This document shows positions 36,770-47,085 of a stretch of DNA of 56,633 nucleotides, piece by piece. Location of the stretch: the NCBI GenBank assembly GCA_026390165.1, contig JAPLGM010000005.1:1-56633 (forward strand), written 5' to 3'. The notes below the pieces were generated by a model. That model was not told the DNA's origin, made no database searches, and saw only the letters and a list, made by a program, of their open reading frames with translations. Source of the stretch: Campylobacterales bacterium (GTDB lineage Bacteria > Campylobacterota > Campylobacteria > Campylobacterales > Sulfurimonadaceae). Made by a program: the position numbers and the translations under genes. How positions within the stretch are numbered: the first letter of the stretch is position 1; each line of letters starts with the position of its first letter.

Positions 36770-38231
36770 AAAAATTCTTATCAAACCAATCTGCCACATT
36801 ACTACGGATAGTATGACGCAATTGTATCCCTGCGATGAAGTCACTGTGTTGTGCTTTGTTGAGGAGACTTACAAGGGCGTTGCGCCGTTTGGAGAGAAAG
36901 GGGTGATCGATCTGCCCTGGATCTCCCATAACAACGAGGCGTGTTTCATCCCCCATACGGGTACCAATAAGCTTAAGGGTAGCATTGGTCATGTTTTGGG
37001 CTTCATCGATGATGACCAATTTGCGTGAAATGGTCGTTCCTCGCATATGGGCAATGTCCATCGCCTCAATATTGTATTTTTTCATAAACAATTCAGTCGC
37101 ATTTTCCCGCTTGATGGAGTTCGTATTCCCCGTATATTCAATTTTCGCATCAATGGAATATTTGCTTTGCTGCTCGATGGTAAAGTTCACCGCTGAGTAA
37201 AGGGGATACATGAAGTAGCCTAGCTTTTGCTCCTCATCTCCTTTTCGAAAGCCAAGTTCCGCTTGCTGATCATTGGAGGTGATGGTATTGCGGGCATAAA
37301 CTATTCCATCAACGATCCCTTCACTGACAAGCTCCAACCCTGCTTGGAGGGCAATAAGAGTTTTACCCGACCCTGTAGAGCCTGCGACCACGGTGACGTA
37401 GTTTTGCGGGTGGGTTATCATCGCAAAATAAAACTTTTGTTCCAAATTTAGGGGACGGACAAGATTGTCATCGAAATTTTCTCCGAAACGGCGATCAAAA
37501 TCACACCACTCAAGCTTTCCATTCACACTAAAGGCATGACGCTGAATCCCTGTTGCATAGATCTCATTGGCAGTGCTGATGGCGTTTTGAACAAAGGTGA
37601 GTTGGTTAAAATTGTGCTGTTCCATATCGGTAGGGAATAGGGGTGTTTCGGTATAAGTATAGGTGGTGTTAAAATCGATTTCATCAGGGGATTCAACACT
37701 GCTATTTCGAATATGTTCAGTGGGGATACCCCGAATTTCTGCGGCAATACGAAATGACATATCGTTGGTGAGGAGAGTGAGATCATAATCATCGGCTATC
37801 TCACCAATCTTGGCATCATTAAGCCCTTTTGGTTCTGAAAAAGAGTTACTTATCCGATAATGTTCACGGTGGACAATGAATAGCTGGGTAATGATTTTCT
37901 CTCCCCCATGAAGAGAGCGGTCAAACTTCAGATCAAGACGGTAATAACGATCATTTTTACATTGTAAAGGATCGATGGTATCTAAGATACATTGGGGTAA
38001 CTCAATAGCCGCGATAGGCTCTCCAAAAGCAACATCCGCGAGACGAAAAAACTCTCTCGCCATATACCCAGCCTCCGAGCGAACATCATCTTTTTTACCA
38101 TTAAGCTCCGCTAAAACAATATTAGTAATGACGACTAGATTCGTATTTTCCTGACTTATTCGTAAAATATTGGTAGGATCATCGAGAATAACCGAGGTAT
38201 CGAGAAGATAGCATTTTTGAGTATCGCTCAT
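36768..38231 (-). CDS. phoH: PIN-PhoH family ATPase
   Basis: A 487-aa protein with an N-terminal PIN nuclease-like domain (about 1-150; CYLLDTSVILDDP, LAELNGKK, DYDLTLLTNDM with conserved acidic residues) and a C-terminal PhoH ATPase (Walker A GSTGSGKTLIALQAG, Walker B LVIIDEAQNMTN). This PhoH2-type architecture links RNA cleavage and ATP-driven RNA unwinding in characterised relatives. AAGGATTT precedes the ATG. Monocistronic as far as visible. Confidence 0.92.
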   Translation of the reverse strand: MSDTQKCYLLDTSVILDDPTNILRISQENTNLVVITNIVLAELNGKKDDVRSEAGYMAREFFRLADVAFGEPIAAIELPQCILDTIDPLQCKNDRYYRLDLKFDRSLHGGEKIITQLFIVHREHYRISNSFSEPKGLNDAKIGEIADDYDLTLLTNDMSFRIAAEIRGIPTEHIRNSSVESPDEIDFNTTYTYTETPLFPTDMEQHNFNQLTFVQNAISTANEIYATGIQRHAFSVNGKLEWCDFDRRFGENFDDNLVRPLNLEQKFYFAMITHPQNYVTVVAGSTGSGKTLIALQAGLELVSEGIVDGIVYARNTITSNDQQAELGFRKGDEEQKLGYFMYPLYSAVNFTIEQQSKYSIDAKIEYTGNTNSIKRENATELFMKKYNIEAMDIAHMRGTTISRKLVIIDEAQNMTNATLKLIGTRMGDETRLVVMGDPGQIDHPFLSKRRNALVSLLNKAQHSDFIAGIQLRHTIRSNVADWFDKNF

Positions 38232-38348
38232 AAAAAAATCCTTGAGAGAAGATCCTATATCGTAGTGGAATATTTCTTAATGGGAGATAATAGTTGTTTT
38301 ATCATTTTTCTAAAAGATTGGAAATTAAATGAGAGAAAATAATAGGAT

Positions 38349-38425
<77 letters not shown>

Positions 38426-38473
38426 GTAAAGAAGTGTAACAATAAACAAACTAAGTCTAGTTCGTAGAAGGTG

Positions 38474-38502
38474 ATTATAGGCAAAAAAAGTAATATTGTC
38501 AA
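38474..38502 (-). promoter_or_regulatory. Consensus promoter of tRNA-fMet
   Basis: On the minus strand TTGACA, 17 bases, TATAAT: perfect consensus. It lies about 50 bases upstream of the tRNA. The rest of the 238-bp gap to tRNA-Gln holds nothing else convincing. Confidence 0.9.
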
Positions 38503-38664
38503 GGTTTTCAAGGTGGAAGATGTAAAATGGAGGAAATAGAGCGAATTTGTTACACTATAGTCAAGAGTAAGGCGCATAAATTGCCAGTTAGACGAATAAA
38601 AGAGAGGATTTACATGATTTTGAAGAAGAAAAAATATTTCTGAAGATATAGTTAGAAGAGAAGA

Positions 38665-38739
38665 TGGATGGGGTAGGAGGACTCGAACCTCCAATCTACA
38701 GTACCAAAAACTGTTGGCATACCATTTGCCTATACCCCA
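38665..38739 (-). tRNA. tRNA-Gln (UUG)
   Basis: Acceptor TGGGGTA/TACCCCA, stem ACAGT/ACTGT with loop TTTTGGT, anticodon UUG. The discriminator base is U rather than the G of E. coli. The U1-A72 pair is the feature recognised by the transamidation route used in Campylobacterota. CCA encoded. Confidence 0.93.
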
Positions 38740-38755
38740 AGCTATTCTTGACCGT

Positions 38756-38784
38756 ATTATAGACTTTTTTACGCTATTTGTCCA
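38756..38784 (-). promoter_or_regulatory. Promoter of tRNA-Gln
   Basis: On the minus strand TGGACA, 17 bases, TATAAT, about 17 bases upstream of the tRNA-Gln 5' end. Confidence 0.85.
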
Positions 38785-38804
38785 GTCTTTTTATTACTTA
38801 TTGG

Positions 38805-39884
38805 CTATTTTTTTTGATAATAGCCTCTAATCCCATTCATAGTGCGCCCCATATTCAGCAACACCATATCCGCAATCACCAGTGCTGCCATTGATTCGGC
38901 AACGACGGAGCCACGAACAGCAACGCATGGGTCATGTCGTCCTTTGAGCGATAGATGAACACTTTCATTGGAGGTATTCGTACTTTCTTGATCAATAAAG
39001 ATCGAGGGGGTCGGTTTGAAGTGGACGCGTATGAGTACATCATCGCCGTTGCTCATTCCTCCTAAAATCCCCCCGGAGTGGTTGGTTTTAAAACCGCTTG
39101 GGGTGATGGAATCGTTATTTTCACTGGCTAGGAGTTCAGCACTGTGAATTCCCTCCCCGATTTCGACCGCTTTGACGGCATTGATCCCCATCATGGCGGA
39201 GGCCAATACCGCATCAAGTTTGGTATACAACCCTTCCCCTAATCCTATCGGCAATCCTGATATTTTTACCGTAGCGACCCCTCCGACGGAGTCATGGTTA
39301 TTTTTTGCTTCTAAAATCGCCTCTTTTTGGGCTTCTTCACTATTTTTATCAAGGGCATAAATAGGGCTGTTTTTGGGGTAGGAAAAATCGAGCTTTTGAG
39401 CTTCGATACCGTGAATAGCACTGATACCGCTGGAAAAATCAATCCCTAAAGGCTCAAGCATTAGCTTCGCCACCGCTCCCCCTGCGACGCGTGCTGCTGT
39501 TTCACGGGCACTGGAACGTCCACCACCACGATAATCACGAATGCCGTACTTATGAAAATAGGTAAAATCAGCATGTCCTGGGCGAAAAATATCTTTGATA
39601 TTCGCATAGTCACCGCTTTTTTGATCGGCGTTATAAATCACCATCATAATGGGGGTTCCGGTGCTGATCCCCTCAAAGACACCACTAAGAATCTCGACTT
39701 TATCGGCCTCTTTGCGCGCGGTAGCAAACTCATTTTGCCCTGGTTTACGACGGTCTAGTTCGCTTTGAATATAATTCTCATCAATGGCTAATCCAGCAGG
39801 GACACCATCGAGAAGACATCCGATGGCCTTTCCGTGGGATTCCCCAAAGGTGCTAATGGTAAAACGTTCACCGAAGCGATTCAT
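38805..39884 (-). CDS. aroC: Chorismate synthase
   Basis: A 359-aa FMN-dependent enzyme making chorismate from EPSP, the last common step of aromatic synthesis. Signatures: [19 protein letters not shown] near the start, [19 protein letters not shown] in the middle, and [17 protein letters not shown] near the end. The start overlaps the rnc stop by four bases. Last gene of the pyrG-recJ-lapB-rnhA-rnc-aroC run. Confidence 0.97.
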   Translation of the reverse strand: MNRFGERFTISTFGESHGKAIGCLLDGVPAGLAIDENYIQSELDRRKPGQNEFATARKEADKVEILSGVFEGISTGTPIMMVIYNADQKSGDYANIKDIFRPGHADFTYFHKYGIRDYRGGGRSSARETAARVAGGAVAKLMLEPLGIDFSSGISAIHGIEAQKLDFSYPKNSPIYALDKNSEEAQKEAILEAKNNHDSVGGVATVKISGLPIGLGEGLYTKLDAVLASAMMGINAVKAVEIGEGIHSAELLASENNDSITPSGFKTNHSGGILGGMSNGDDVLIRVHFKPTPSIFIDQESTNTSNESVHLSLKGRHDPCVAVRGSVVAESMAALVIADMVLLNMGRTMNGIRGYYQKK

Positions 39885-40561
39885 TTAAGTTCCTTAGAAA
39901 GAATCTCAAGGGCAATTCTCGCCGCCTCTTGTTGAGCATGTTTTTTACTTTTTCCAAAGGCAGAGGAGTATCGTTTTCCATCAATAAAAGCGGCTATTTC
40001 AAACTCCTTTTTATGATCGGGTCCATGGGAAGCGACGAGCTGGTAATCGGGGGTGATACCGTAGTGTGCTTGAGTAAGCTCTTGGAGAGACGTTTTGTAG
40101 TCTTTAAAGAGGGAATCAAGGGAGATGTCTTGGTGTACAAGTTCGAGAAGTTCTACGGCGATATTTTGAACCGTAAGAAGTCCTGATTCGAGATAAATTG
40201 CCCCCATAACCGCTTCGAACGCATTGGCAAGGAGAGAGCTTTTGGTTCGCCCGTGGTTATTTTCTTCAGCGTTGGAGAGGTAAATATACTCACCAAGATG
40301 AAGGTGGTTGGCAAGGAGGGTAAATCCATCTTCATTGACAAGAGAAGCTCTCATTTTGGAAAGATTCCCTTCATCGAAATGGGGAAACTTTTTATACAGA
40401 TATTCTCCGACGATCAGATCCAATACCGCATCGCCTAAAAATTCGAGTCGCTCATTATTGTAGGGCTGTTTGTGGCTTTTGTGCGTCAGCGCTTCAATAA
40501 GGAGCTTCGAATCGTGGAATTGGTACCCTAAGCGTTGTTGTAGGGTTTGTAAGTTGTTCAT
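39881..40561 (-). CDS. rnc: Ribonuclease III
   Basis: A 226-aa double-stranded RNA endonuclease. RNase III signature [19 protein letters not shown] (about 35-53), second acidic cluster [14 protein letters not shown], and a C-terminal dsRNA-binding domain ([24 protein letters not shown]). Start ATG 40561, since [15 protein letters not shown] fits the family and AAGGA lies upstream; a 15-codon upstream extension runs through the leader. The leader holds the 63-nt element also seen before topA. RNase III commonly cuts its own leader hairpins, so autoregulation is conceivable but not shown. Confidence 0.95.
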   Translation of the reverse strand: MNNLQTLQQRLGYQFHDSKLLIEALTHKSHKQPYNNERLEFLGDAVLDLIVGEYLYKKFPHFDEGNLSKMRASLVNEDGFTLLANHLHLGEYIYLSNAEENNHGRTKSSLLANAFEAVMGAIYLESGLLTVQNIAVELLELVHQDISLDSLFKDYKTSLQELTQAHYGITPDYQLVASHGPDHKKEFEIAAFIDGKRYSSAFGKSKKHAQQEAARIALEILSKELK

Positions 40562-40591
40562 TTGATTAGTATCCTTTTTTATTATTTTGAT

Positions 40592-40654
40592 ACGCAATCG
40601 GAACACGTCCCGATTGACTACGTTAACACTAGGTTCTCTTTACGTAGAGTGCCC
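40592..40654 (-). promoter_or_regulatory. 63-nt structured leader element (rnc copy)
   Basis: Ungapped match (51/63) to 4907-4969. Core AACCTAGTGTTAACGTAG; hairpins CTCT-ACGTAA-AGAG and CAATCGGGA-CGTG-TTCCGATTG (nine pairs). A further strong stem GCACGC-AA-GCGTGC lies directly upstream at 40657-40670, next to the rnhA stop. It fills the 112-bp gap between rnhA and rnc. Confidence 0.6.
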
Positions 40655-40673
40655 GCGCACGCTTGCGTGCTTT

Positions 40674-41105
40674 TTACACTAATCCACTTTTATATTTTTC
40701 TGCTTCTTCACGGGCGATTTGATCGCACCGTTCGTTTTCGATATGACCGTTGTGCCCTCGTACCCACACCCCTTGGATACGGTGACCTTTGGAGACTTCG
40801 AGGTACTGTAGCCATAAATCTGGGTTTTTTACTTTGGCAAAATTGCGTTTTACCCATCCCCCTATCCATTCGTTGATCCCACGGATAACGTAGCTTGAAT
40901 CGGAGATAATGGTGACATTACACGGCTCTTTAAGGGCACGTAATCCCTCAATTACCCCCAACAGCTCCATTCGGTTGTTCGTGGTATGTTTTTCACCGCC
41001 ACGGACGATTTTTTCCACGTCACCGAAACGTAAAATCGCTCCAAACCCACCAGGACCTGGATTACCCAGTGCGGAGCCGTCACTGAAAAGAGTTATTGTC
41101 TTCAA
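40674..41105 (-). CDS. rnhA: Ribonuclease HI
   Basis: A 143-aa enzyme degrading RNA in RNA-DNA hybrids. Catalytic acids are in LFSDGSALGNPGPGG (Asp), NNRMELLGVIEGL (Glu) and IISDSSYVIRGI (Asp), with a fourth near the C-terminal RCDQIAREEA; the basic protrusion WVKRNFAKVKNPDLW is present. Start ATG 41105 overlaps the preceding LapB-like gene by 26 bases. Confidence 0.96.
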   Translation of the reverse strand: MKTITLFSDGSALGNPGPGGFGAILRFGDVEKIVRGGEKHTTNNRMELLGVIEGLRALKEPCNVTIISDSSYVIRGINEWIGGWVKRNFAKVKNPDLWLQYLEVSKGHRIQGVWVRGHNGHIENERCDQIAREEAEKYKSGLV

Positions 41106-42123
41106 ATCGTTCCTTTGCTAGGCTCATAATACTCTCAATCGAATCAATCGCATGGCACGAAGGGCAACGATGAAAGGGAAAGAATGAGGGTTGATGGCAC
41201 TCTTTGCAGACGTATTCGAACTGCAACGTTGCTTTGGTATTTCCACACGCCCTTAGGGTAATTAGGGTGTCAAGTTCGAAAATACCGCTTGAGTGTGAAA
41301 GATCACAAAAGCCTTTGGCACTGAAGAGCTCCCGTAAAAATCCGTTCCGTGCAATTATATCGAAATCGAGATGATTGCTGGGTATGCGCCACAAAATATC
41401 AGCAACTCTCTGTGAGAGGGACGGGTCGAAATGGCTCCATGCTAAAGCAGGGCGGTGGGTAAAGAGGTAGTCAAATACCAAATAGCCAAGATTGGCATGA
41501 TGTGAATAGAGATTAACCAGAAAGGCTGCTGTCTCATCAACGGATATTTTGGGATTGCTAATCGTCTGACGTGCTTCCAAATAGAGTTTTTCACATCCTA
41601 TAGAGCCTTGAATCTCAGTGAGGGATTCCATCACCTCTAGGGCATTGCCAAACTGTTGAAGCTGTTCATAGATGAGAATCAAATGGTGAAGTGCTTGAGG
41701 GGTTCGAGGGTGGTTTTGGAGTACTTGTAAAAAGCTTTGACGGGCACGCTCTAAGAACCCCGCTTTAAAGTAGGCGCGTCCCAATTTTAGTAACACCTCT
41801 TTTTGAACCATTTTATCCCGTTGTTCTCCCAAGAGGGCGAGATAAATCTCAATGCTTTTTTCAAAATTCCCTTGATGTTCAAAGCCATGCGCGAGGAGGA
41901 GCCATGTTTCATTGGTAATCGTTTCTCCCTGCACTTGAGAGGCAATATTGGTTTCATCTTGGGTCGTGTCAAACTTATTTAAGAAATTTTCAAGCTCTTT
42001 GTGTTCATGGGCACTTTTTCGTCGTCCCCACCAGTAGCTGATGAAGGAGAGGAGAAAGAGGAGCAAAAAAAAGAGAATGATTCCGAAAAGGGGATCGCGA
42101 AATTCGATAAAAAAGGTATCCAT
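41080..42123 (-). CDS. LapB-like TPR protein with C-terminal zinc ribbon
   Basis: A 347-aa membrane-anchored protein: TM helix about 12-30 (GIILFFLLLFLLSFISYWWG), a TPR solenoid at about 70-290 (WLLLAHGFEHQGNFEKSIEI, LLKLGRAYFKAGFLERARQS), and a rubredoxin-like Cys4 knuckle CKECHQPSFFPFHRCPSC at about 306-323. This order of TM, TPRs and rubredoxin is that of E. coli LapB/YciM, which directs FtsH to LpxC and so limits lipopolysaccharide synthesis. Similarity is architectural, so the role is inferred. It overlaps recJ by one base and rnhA by 26. Confidence 0.8.
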   Translation of the reverse strand: MDTFFIEFRDPLFGIILFFLLLFLLSFISYWWGRRKSAHEHKELENFLNKFDTTQDETNIASQVQGETITNETWLLLAHGFEHQGNFEKSIEIYLALLGEQRDKMVQKEVLLKLGRAYFKAGFLERARQSFLQVLQNHPRTPQALHHLILIYEQLQQFGNALEVMESLTEIQGSIGCEKLYLEARQTISNPKISVDETAAFLVNLYSHHANLGYLVFDYLFTHRPALAWSHFDPSLSQRVADILWRIPSNHLDFDIIARNGFLRELFSAKGFCDLSHSSGIFELDTLITLRACGNTKATLQFEYVCKECHQPSFFPFHRCPSCHAIDSIESIMSLAKERFEDNNSFQ

Positions 42124-43724
42124 TAAAAGAACCTCTCCACCATCAGTTGCATGGAGGTTTTCCCATTGAATTCATTTTTATTAACGGTATAGCTACAACT
42201 CATTAAGCGATCTTTTGGGGACTCTACTATGCGTCTAAATGCAATAAGTTCTACGCTTTGAGGATGAAGTGCGTTGGGGCGAAGTTCGAGACGGCTATGG
42301 GATTTGTCACTTCCGAAGAGTTTGATATTGACGACATGAGCATTTCGCAGTAAAAATCGGGGGCGGGGATTTCCCTCCCCGTAGGGTTCATATTTTTCCA
42401 ATAACGTTAGGAGTGGATAGGTAATAGCATCATGGGCGAGTTCACCGACTACTTCATTTTGTGGGATAAAATCATCGGGATGGACGGAGGTACTTGCCGT
42501 GTTGATCCCCTCACGAAACGCATCGACGTTTTCCATACTCATCGCCATCCCTGCTGCCATTTTGTGCCCGCCAAATTTCCCGAGTAAATCTCCTTGGGAG
42601 TGAATGAGTGAAAAAAGATCGACATTACCGATACTGCGACCAGAGCCTTTGGCAATACCGTTATGGATACTCAAAACAATGGCAGGTTTTTGAAAATGGT
42701 TGACCAGACGTGAAGCAACAATCCCCACTACCCCCTCATTCCACCCCTCACCGGCTACGACGATAATCGAATCTTCAGGGTTTACTTCCAGCATGGCAGA
42801 TTCGGTTGTTTGTGCTTCAATCTCTTTGCGTAGAGCATTGAGGGAAGAGAGAATTTCAAATTGTTGATATGCTTTTTGAGTCGTGGGTGCGTTTAAAAAG
42901 TCAAGGGCAATAGAGGCATCTTCAAGCCGTCCTGCTGAGTTGATTCGCGGGGCGATTTGAAATCCAATATCCTCGGAAGAGATACGGGTTTTATTGAGAA
43001 TATCACGGATGATGACAAAAGCAGGGATCTCTGAGGTGTTCATCATCGCCAATCCTGCTTTTACAAGTGCACGGTTGGCTCCCACAAGGGGCATTACATC
43101 GGCGATAATAGCGAGAGCCAAAAAGGGGAAGAATTGGCGCATATCAAGTGTGACATTGAGTTCACTTTTAAGAAGCCCCATAAGAAGCCATGCCACTTGT
43201 GCACCACAAATTTCTTTATGGGGATAGGGACAATCGTGCTGTTTGGGATTGACAATAGCGAAGGCGTCAGGGAGAACATCTCCCGTGGTATGGTGATCAG
43301 TGATGATAAGATCAATCCCCCTGTTTTTACACACTTGTGCCGCTTCTATCGCGCTGATACCGTTATCGACGGTAAAAACAACATGGGCATCGATCCGGTC
43401 TAAAACCCCTTTTGACACCCCGTATCCATCGGTAAATCGGTTGGGGATAGTTACTTGAAGGGGGTAGTCTATGAGGGCAAAAAATCGTTTAACCAAAGCG
43501 GTAGAGGTAACACCATCCACATCATAATCCCCTACGAGAGCAATCTTTTCACCCTTACGAATAGCATCGGCTAACCGCTTGGCAGCTTTGGTTGCATCTT
43601 TGAGGAGGGAGGGGTGGGGAATATCAGAGAGTTTTTCACTGGTGTGATGAAAACGTTCTTGTAAAAAAGCTTCTAACCCCTCGTGAGTGAGAAGGGGGGC
43701 GCTAGGCAGGATTGGTTTGCTCAA
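42123..43724 (-). CDS. recJ: Single-strand DNA exonuclease RecJ
   Basis: A 533-aa 5'-3' exonuclease. DHH-family motifs: [53 protein letters not shown], then DHHA1 region [20 protein letters not shown] and [14 protein letters not shown]. It begins at TTG 43724, 23 bases inside the end of pyrG; no ATG is available near the conserved N-terminus. Acts in recombination and mismatch/base repair. Confidence 0.95.
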   Translation of the reverse strand: MSKPILPSAPLLTHEGLEAFLQERFHHTSEKLSDIPHPSLLKDATKAAKRLADAIRKGEKIALVGDYDVDGVTSTALVKRFFALIDYPLQVTIPNRFTDGYGVSKGVLDRIDAHVVFTVDNGISAIEAAQVCKNRGIDLIITDHHTTGDVLPDAFAIVNPKQHDCPYPHKEICGAQVAWLLMGLLKSELNVTLDMRQFFPFLALAIIADVMPLVGANRALVKAGLAMMNTSEIPAFVIIRDILNKTRISSEDIGFQIAPRINSAGRLEDASIALDFLNAPTTQKAYQQFEILSSLNALRKEIEAQTTESAMLEVNPEDSIIVVAGEGWNEGVVGIVASRLVNHFQKPAIVLSIHNGIAKGSGRSIGNVDLFSLIHSQGDLLGKFGGHKMAAGMAMSMENVDAFREGINTASTSVHPDDFIPQNEVVGELAHDAITYPLLTLLEKYEPYGEGNPRPRFLLRNAHVVNIKLFGSDKSHSRLELRPNALHPQSVELIAFRRIVESPKDRLMSCSYTVNKNEFNGKTSMQLMVERFF

Positions 43725-45330
43725 ATGTCGCTCTCACAAATGCAAGGATAGAAGGATTCGGGCTTTGGAGATGAGAGGTAAACTCAGGGTGGAACTGTAC
43801 CCCTAAAAACCATGGGTGGCTTGGGATTTCAACGGCTTCTATAAGACCATGAGATTCACCGGTAATGATCATACCCGCACTCTCAAGTGCGGCACGGTAG
43901 GTCGGATTGGCTTCATAACGGTGACGGTGACGTTCGAATATCAGCGCTTCGTTATTGTACGCTGCGCGCAAGTGTGATCCCTCTTTCGTCTCACACGGGT
44001 ATTCACCAAGACGAAGTGTCCCCCCCATAGGGGAGCGGTGGGTACGGATCTGCTCTTGCCCTGATTGATCGATAAAATTATCGATAAGATAGATCATCGG
44101 ATGCTTAGTATTGGGATTAAACTCGATGGAGTTGGCATCTTCGTAGCCCAAAACATTGCGAGCGTACTCGACGAGGGAGAGCTGCATTCCCAAACAAATT
44201 CCGAGATAAGGGAGACGTTTTTCACGTGCATAACGGATCGCTTCGATTTTCCCCTCTACGCCACGATTTCCAAATCCCCCCGCAACAAGGATGGAGTCAC
44301 ACTCGGAAAGTAACGCCTCGGCTCCTTGGATTTCGATCTTTTCACTGTCAATCCAGTTGATGTGAACACGGGTATCGAGGTGTGCCCCTGAGTGGATGAG
44401 CGCTTCGATAAGTGATTTATACGACTCTTTGAGTTCCAGATATTTTCCCACAAAACCGATATTAACGAGATGTTTAGGAGAGACGATCTTTTTGACCAAT
44501 ATATCCCATTGCTCCATATCGGGTTTCAGATCACCGAGACCCAATTCTTTGGCGATAGGGGCGAGGATATTTTGTTGCAAAAAGCTCAATGGGACGGCAT
44601 AAATCGTCTGCTCATCCATTGCTTCGATAATGCTGTCACCGCTTACATCACACGCGAGGGCGAGTTTTTTCTTGAACGTTTTAGGAAGTTTCTCTTCACT
44701 GCGGGCGATAATCATCTGCGGGGTGATACCGATACGGCGAAGCTCTTGGACCGAGTGCTGGGTGGGTTTGCTTTTGTGTTCCCCTGCTGCTTTGATAAAC
44801 GGGATAAGGGTAACATGGATAAAAAATGTCCCCTCTACTTCGTCATCATGCTTCATCGTCCGAATTGCTTCCATAAATGGCAGCCCTTCGATGTCTCCTA
44901 CCGTACCGCCAAGCTCAACGACAAGAATTTCATGCCCTTCACCCGCTTTTTTGATACGATCGACGATTTCACCGACGATATGGGGGACGACTTGAATCGT
45001 TTGACCCAGATAGCCGCCGCTTCGTTCACGCTCGATAACGCTGCTGTAGACTTGACCTGTGGTGAAGTTGCTCGTACGTAAAAATGAGTCATTCAAGAAA
45101 CGTTCATAGTTTCCAATGTCCAAATCGGTCTCTGCACCGTCTTTGGTTACAAATACTTCACCATGCTCCAACGGGCTCATGGTTCCTGGGTCAACGTTGA
45201 TATAGGGATCGATCTTAAGCATCCCAACGTTTTTGCCAGAGTGCTTGAGAAGTGCGCCAACGCTGGCCGCGGTAATCCCTTTTCCAAGGGAACTTAGTAC
45301 TCCACCGGTTACAAAAATATACTTGGTCAT
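43702..45330 (-). CDS. pyrG: CTP synthase
   Basis: A 542-aa glutamine-dependent enzyme converting UTP to CTP. N-terminal synthetase domain ([48 protein letters not shown]) and C-terminal glutaminase ([14 protein letters not shown], catalytic Cys in LGICLGMQL, His-Glu in [10 protein letters not shown]). First gene of the six-gene minus-strand run, with an 80-nt leader. Confidence 0.98.
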   Translation of the reverse strand: MTKYIFVTGGVLSSLGKGITAASVGALLKHSGKNVGMLKIDPYINVDPGTMSPLEHGEVFVTKDGAETDLDIGNYERFLNDSFLRTSNFTTGQVYSSVIERERSGGYLGQTIQVVPHIVGEIVDRIKKAGEGHEILVVELGGTVGDIEGLPFMEAIRTMKHDDEVEGTFFIHVTLIPFIKAAGEHKSKPTQHSVQELRRIGITPQMIIARSEEKLPKTFKKKLALACDVSGDSIIEAMDEQTIYAVPLSFLQQNILAPIAKELGLGDLKPDMEQWDILVKKIVSPKHLVNIGFVGKYLELKESYKSLIEALIHSGAHLDTRVHINWIDSEKIEIQGAEALLSECDSILVAGGFGNRGVEGKIEAIRYAREKRLPYLGICLGMQLSLVEYARNVLGYEDANSIEFNPNTKHPMIYLIDNFIDQSGQEQIRTHRSPMGGTLRLGEYPCETKEGSHLRAAYNNEALIFERHRHRYEANPTYRAALESAGMIITGESHGLIEAVEIPSHPWFLGVQFHPEFTSHLQSPNPSILAFVRATFEQTNPA

Positions 45331-45416
45331 TTAACTAATCCTTAATCATTGTTGGTTGAATAATGGGCCAAAAGGGCACGCGTATCGACGTTTAACGGTC
45401 GTAATTTAAGTCTGCC

Positions 45417-45426
45417 ATTATATACT
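45417..45426. promoter_or_regulatory. Overlapping divergent -10 boxes
   Basis: ATTATATACT holds TATAAT on the minus strand (pyrG side, 45417-45422) and TATACT on the plus strand (antiporter side, 45421-45426), sharing two bases. The -35 boxes are not clear. This suggests a bidirectional promoter for pyrG and the antiporter gene. Confidence 0.5.
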
Positions 45427-45455
45427 GTTAAGACTTATAAAAAGGACAATATCAA

Positions 45456-47072
45456 ATGGAATCGGCTCTCTATTATCTTACGATTGCATTAGGGATTTCT
45501 ATTATTGTTAATCTTATCCTTATGCGTTTTGGTGTTTCCCAAATTATTGGCTATATTATGACAGGCACCGTGGTAGCGTACGCATTTGATTTACGTCATT
45601 TACAGGACTCACACACACTGGAAGCGATTGCTGAGTTCGGGGTCGTCTTTTTGATGTTTACCATAGGGTTAGAAGTCTCATTACGCCGTCTTGCCACCAT
45701 GAAAACAGATGTATTTTTTAATGGTTTTTTACAAACCACTCTCACCGCACTTCTTTTCTTCGGCGTCACGTACGGTTTTTTTCATCTTGATTTAGCCACA
45801 TCATTGATCGTCTCGATGTCCTTGTCTCTCTCTTCTACAGCGGTGGTCTTAAGTCATCTCAAATCGACCAAAGAGATCACCCGCCCCTACGGGCAACGTT
45901 CCATGGGAATTTTGATTTATCAAGACCTTGCGGTTATCCCTATCTTGCTTTTAATTGGGTTTTTGAGCTCGGGAGCTACTGATATTGGTGCAGTATTGAT
46001 GCAAACAGCGTTGAGTGCTGTTGTCGTTGTTCTATTACTTTTTGTTGTTGGGAAGCAGGTGATGACATGGCTCTTGCATTTCTCTTCGAGTAGTAATGTC
46101 GATGAGTTGTTTATGGGCTCCGTTCTCCTTATTGTCGTAGGGGCATCGCTCGCTGTCCATGCGTTTGGATTTACCTATTCACTGGGGGCATTTATAGCAG
46201 GGATGATTATTGCTGAAACGCATTATCACCATAAAGTTGAAGCCGATATTGCCCCATTCAAAGATTTACTCTTAGGGACGTTTTTTGTTACGGTGGGAAT
46301 GAAAATTGATCTACATTTTTTCGCAACCCATAGTCTAGAAATTCTTGCCCTATTAGTCGCTATCTTGCTGATCAAAGCGATGGTATTATTTGGGGTGGTT
46401 CGAATCTACTCTAAAGCTAAAATTGCTTTTAAAACCGCGATTGCCTTGGCGCAAGTGGGGGAATTTTCCTTTGCTATTTTTGCATTGGCAGGGAATAAAA
46501 AACTCATTGATGATGAACTAACCCAGCTGTTAGTTCTCGCCGTTGTCCTCTCCCTTATTGTAACCCCTTTTATCCTCTCCCGTATCAGTGCCATTACGGG
46601 GCTGTTCTTTAAAGAGACGAGTATGACCGAAGATTTTAATACCCTTGCGACCTACAGCAACCATGTTATCGTTTGCGGATACGGTGTGGTGGGAAAATTT
46701 GTCGTTAAGGCGCTTCGTGCCGAGGGGATAGAATACATTATCGTTGATAACAGTTATAAGCACGTCCAAGAAGCCCTTGTCGAAGGGGAAAAAGCCTATT
46801 ATGGGGATATGTCAAAAACGGCTATCCTCGAAAAACTTCATACTAAAGAGTCCATTAGCGTCATTGTAACGTTGGACAATACGGAGAAAAAACGGCTTGT
46901 ATGTGAGGCTATTTTGAGTTTCGCCCCTACTGTAAAAGTGGTGGTGAAAGTCATCAGCTTGGAGGAGAAGCGTTCTCTTCATGGGCTTCCTATTAGCGTA
47001 ACGGTTGATGGAAAAAGAGAGGTTGCTGCACGACTGGTATGTGAAGCACTCCATTGTGATTTGGAGAAATAA
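45456..47072 (+). CDS. CPA2-type cation/proton antiporter with TrkA-N domain (Kef-like)
   Basis: A 538-aa inner-membrane protein. About 12 TM helices over residues 1-385 with CPA2 signatures (FGVVFLMFTIGLEVSLRRL, SLSLSSTAVVLSHL, YQDLAVIPILLLIG, FVTVGMKIDL), then a cytosolic TrkA/RCK NAD-binding domain from about 400 (HVIVCGYGVVGKFVVKALRA). Relatives exchange K+ or Na+ for protons under redox or pH control. AAAAAGGAC precedes the ATG. The ion is not determined by sequence. Confidence 0.9.
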   Translation: MESALYYLTIALGISIIVNLILMRFGVSQIIGYIMTGTVVAYAFDLRHLQDSHTLEAIAEFGVVFLMFTIGLEVSLRRLATMKTDVFFNGFLQTTLTALLFFGVTYGFFHLDLATSLIVSMSLSLSSTAVVLSHLKSTKEITRPYGQRSMGILIYQDLAVIPILLLIGFLSSGATDIGAVLMQTALSAVVVVLLLFVVGKQVMTWLLHFSSSSNVDELFMGSVLLIVVGASLAVHAFGFTYSLGAFIAGMIIAETHYHHKVEADIAPFKDLLLGTFFVTVGMKIDLHFFATHSLEILALLVAILLIKAMVLFGVVRIYSKAKIAFKTAIALAQVGEFSFAIFALAGNKKLIDDELTQLLVLAVVLSLIVTPFILSRISAITGLFFKETSMTEDFNTLATYSNHVIVCGYGVVGKFVVKALRAEGIEYIIVDNSYKHVQEALVEGEKAYYGDMSKTAILEKLHTKESISVIVTLDNTEKKRLVCEAILSFAPTVKVVVKVISLEEKRSLHGLPISVTVDGKREVAARLVCEALHCDLEK

Positions 47073-47085
47073 AATGACGAAGGGA

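Noticed and set aside
38596-38643. Nine-codon frame MILKKKKYF near a possible ribosome site between the two tRNAs
   Set aside because: Too short to judge, and it lies antisense in a region explained by tRNA promoters.
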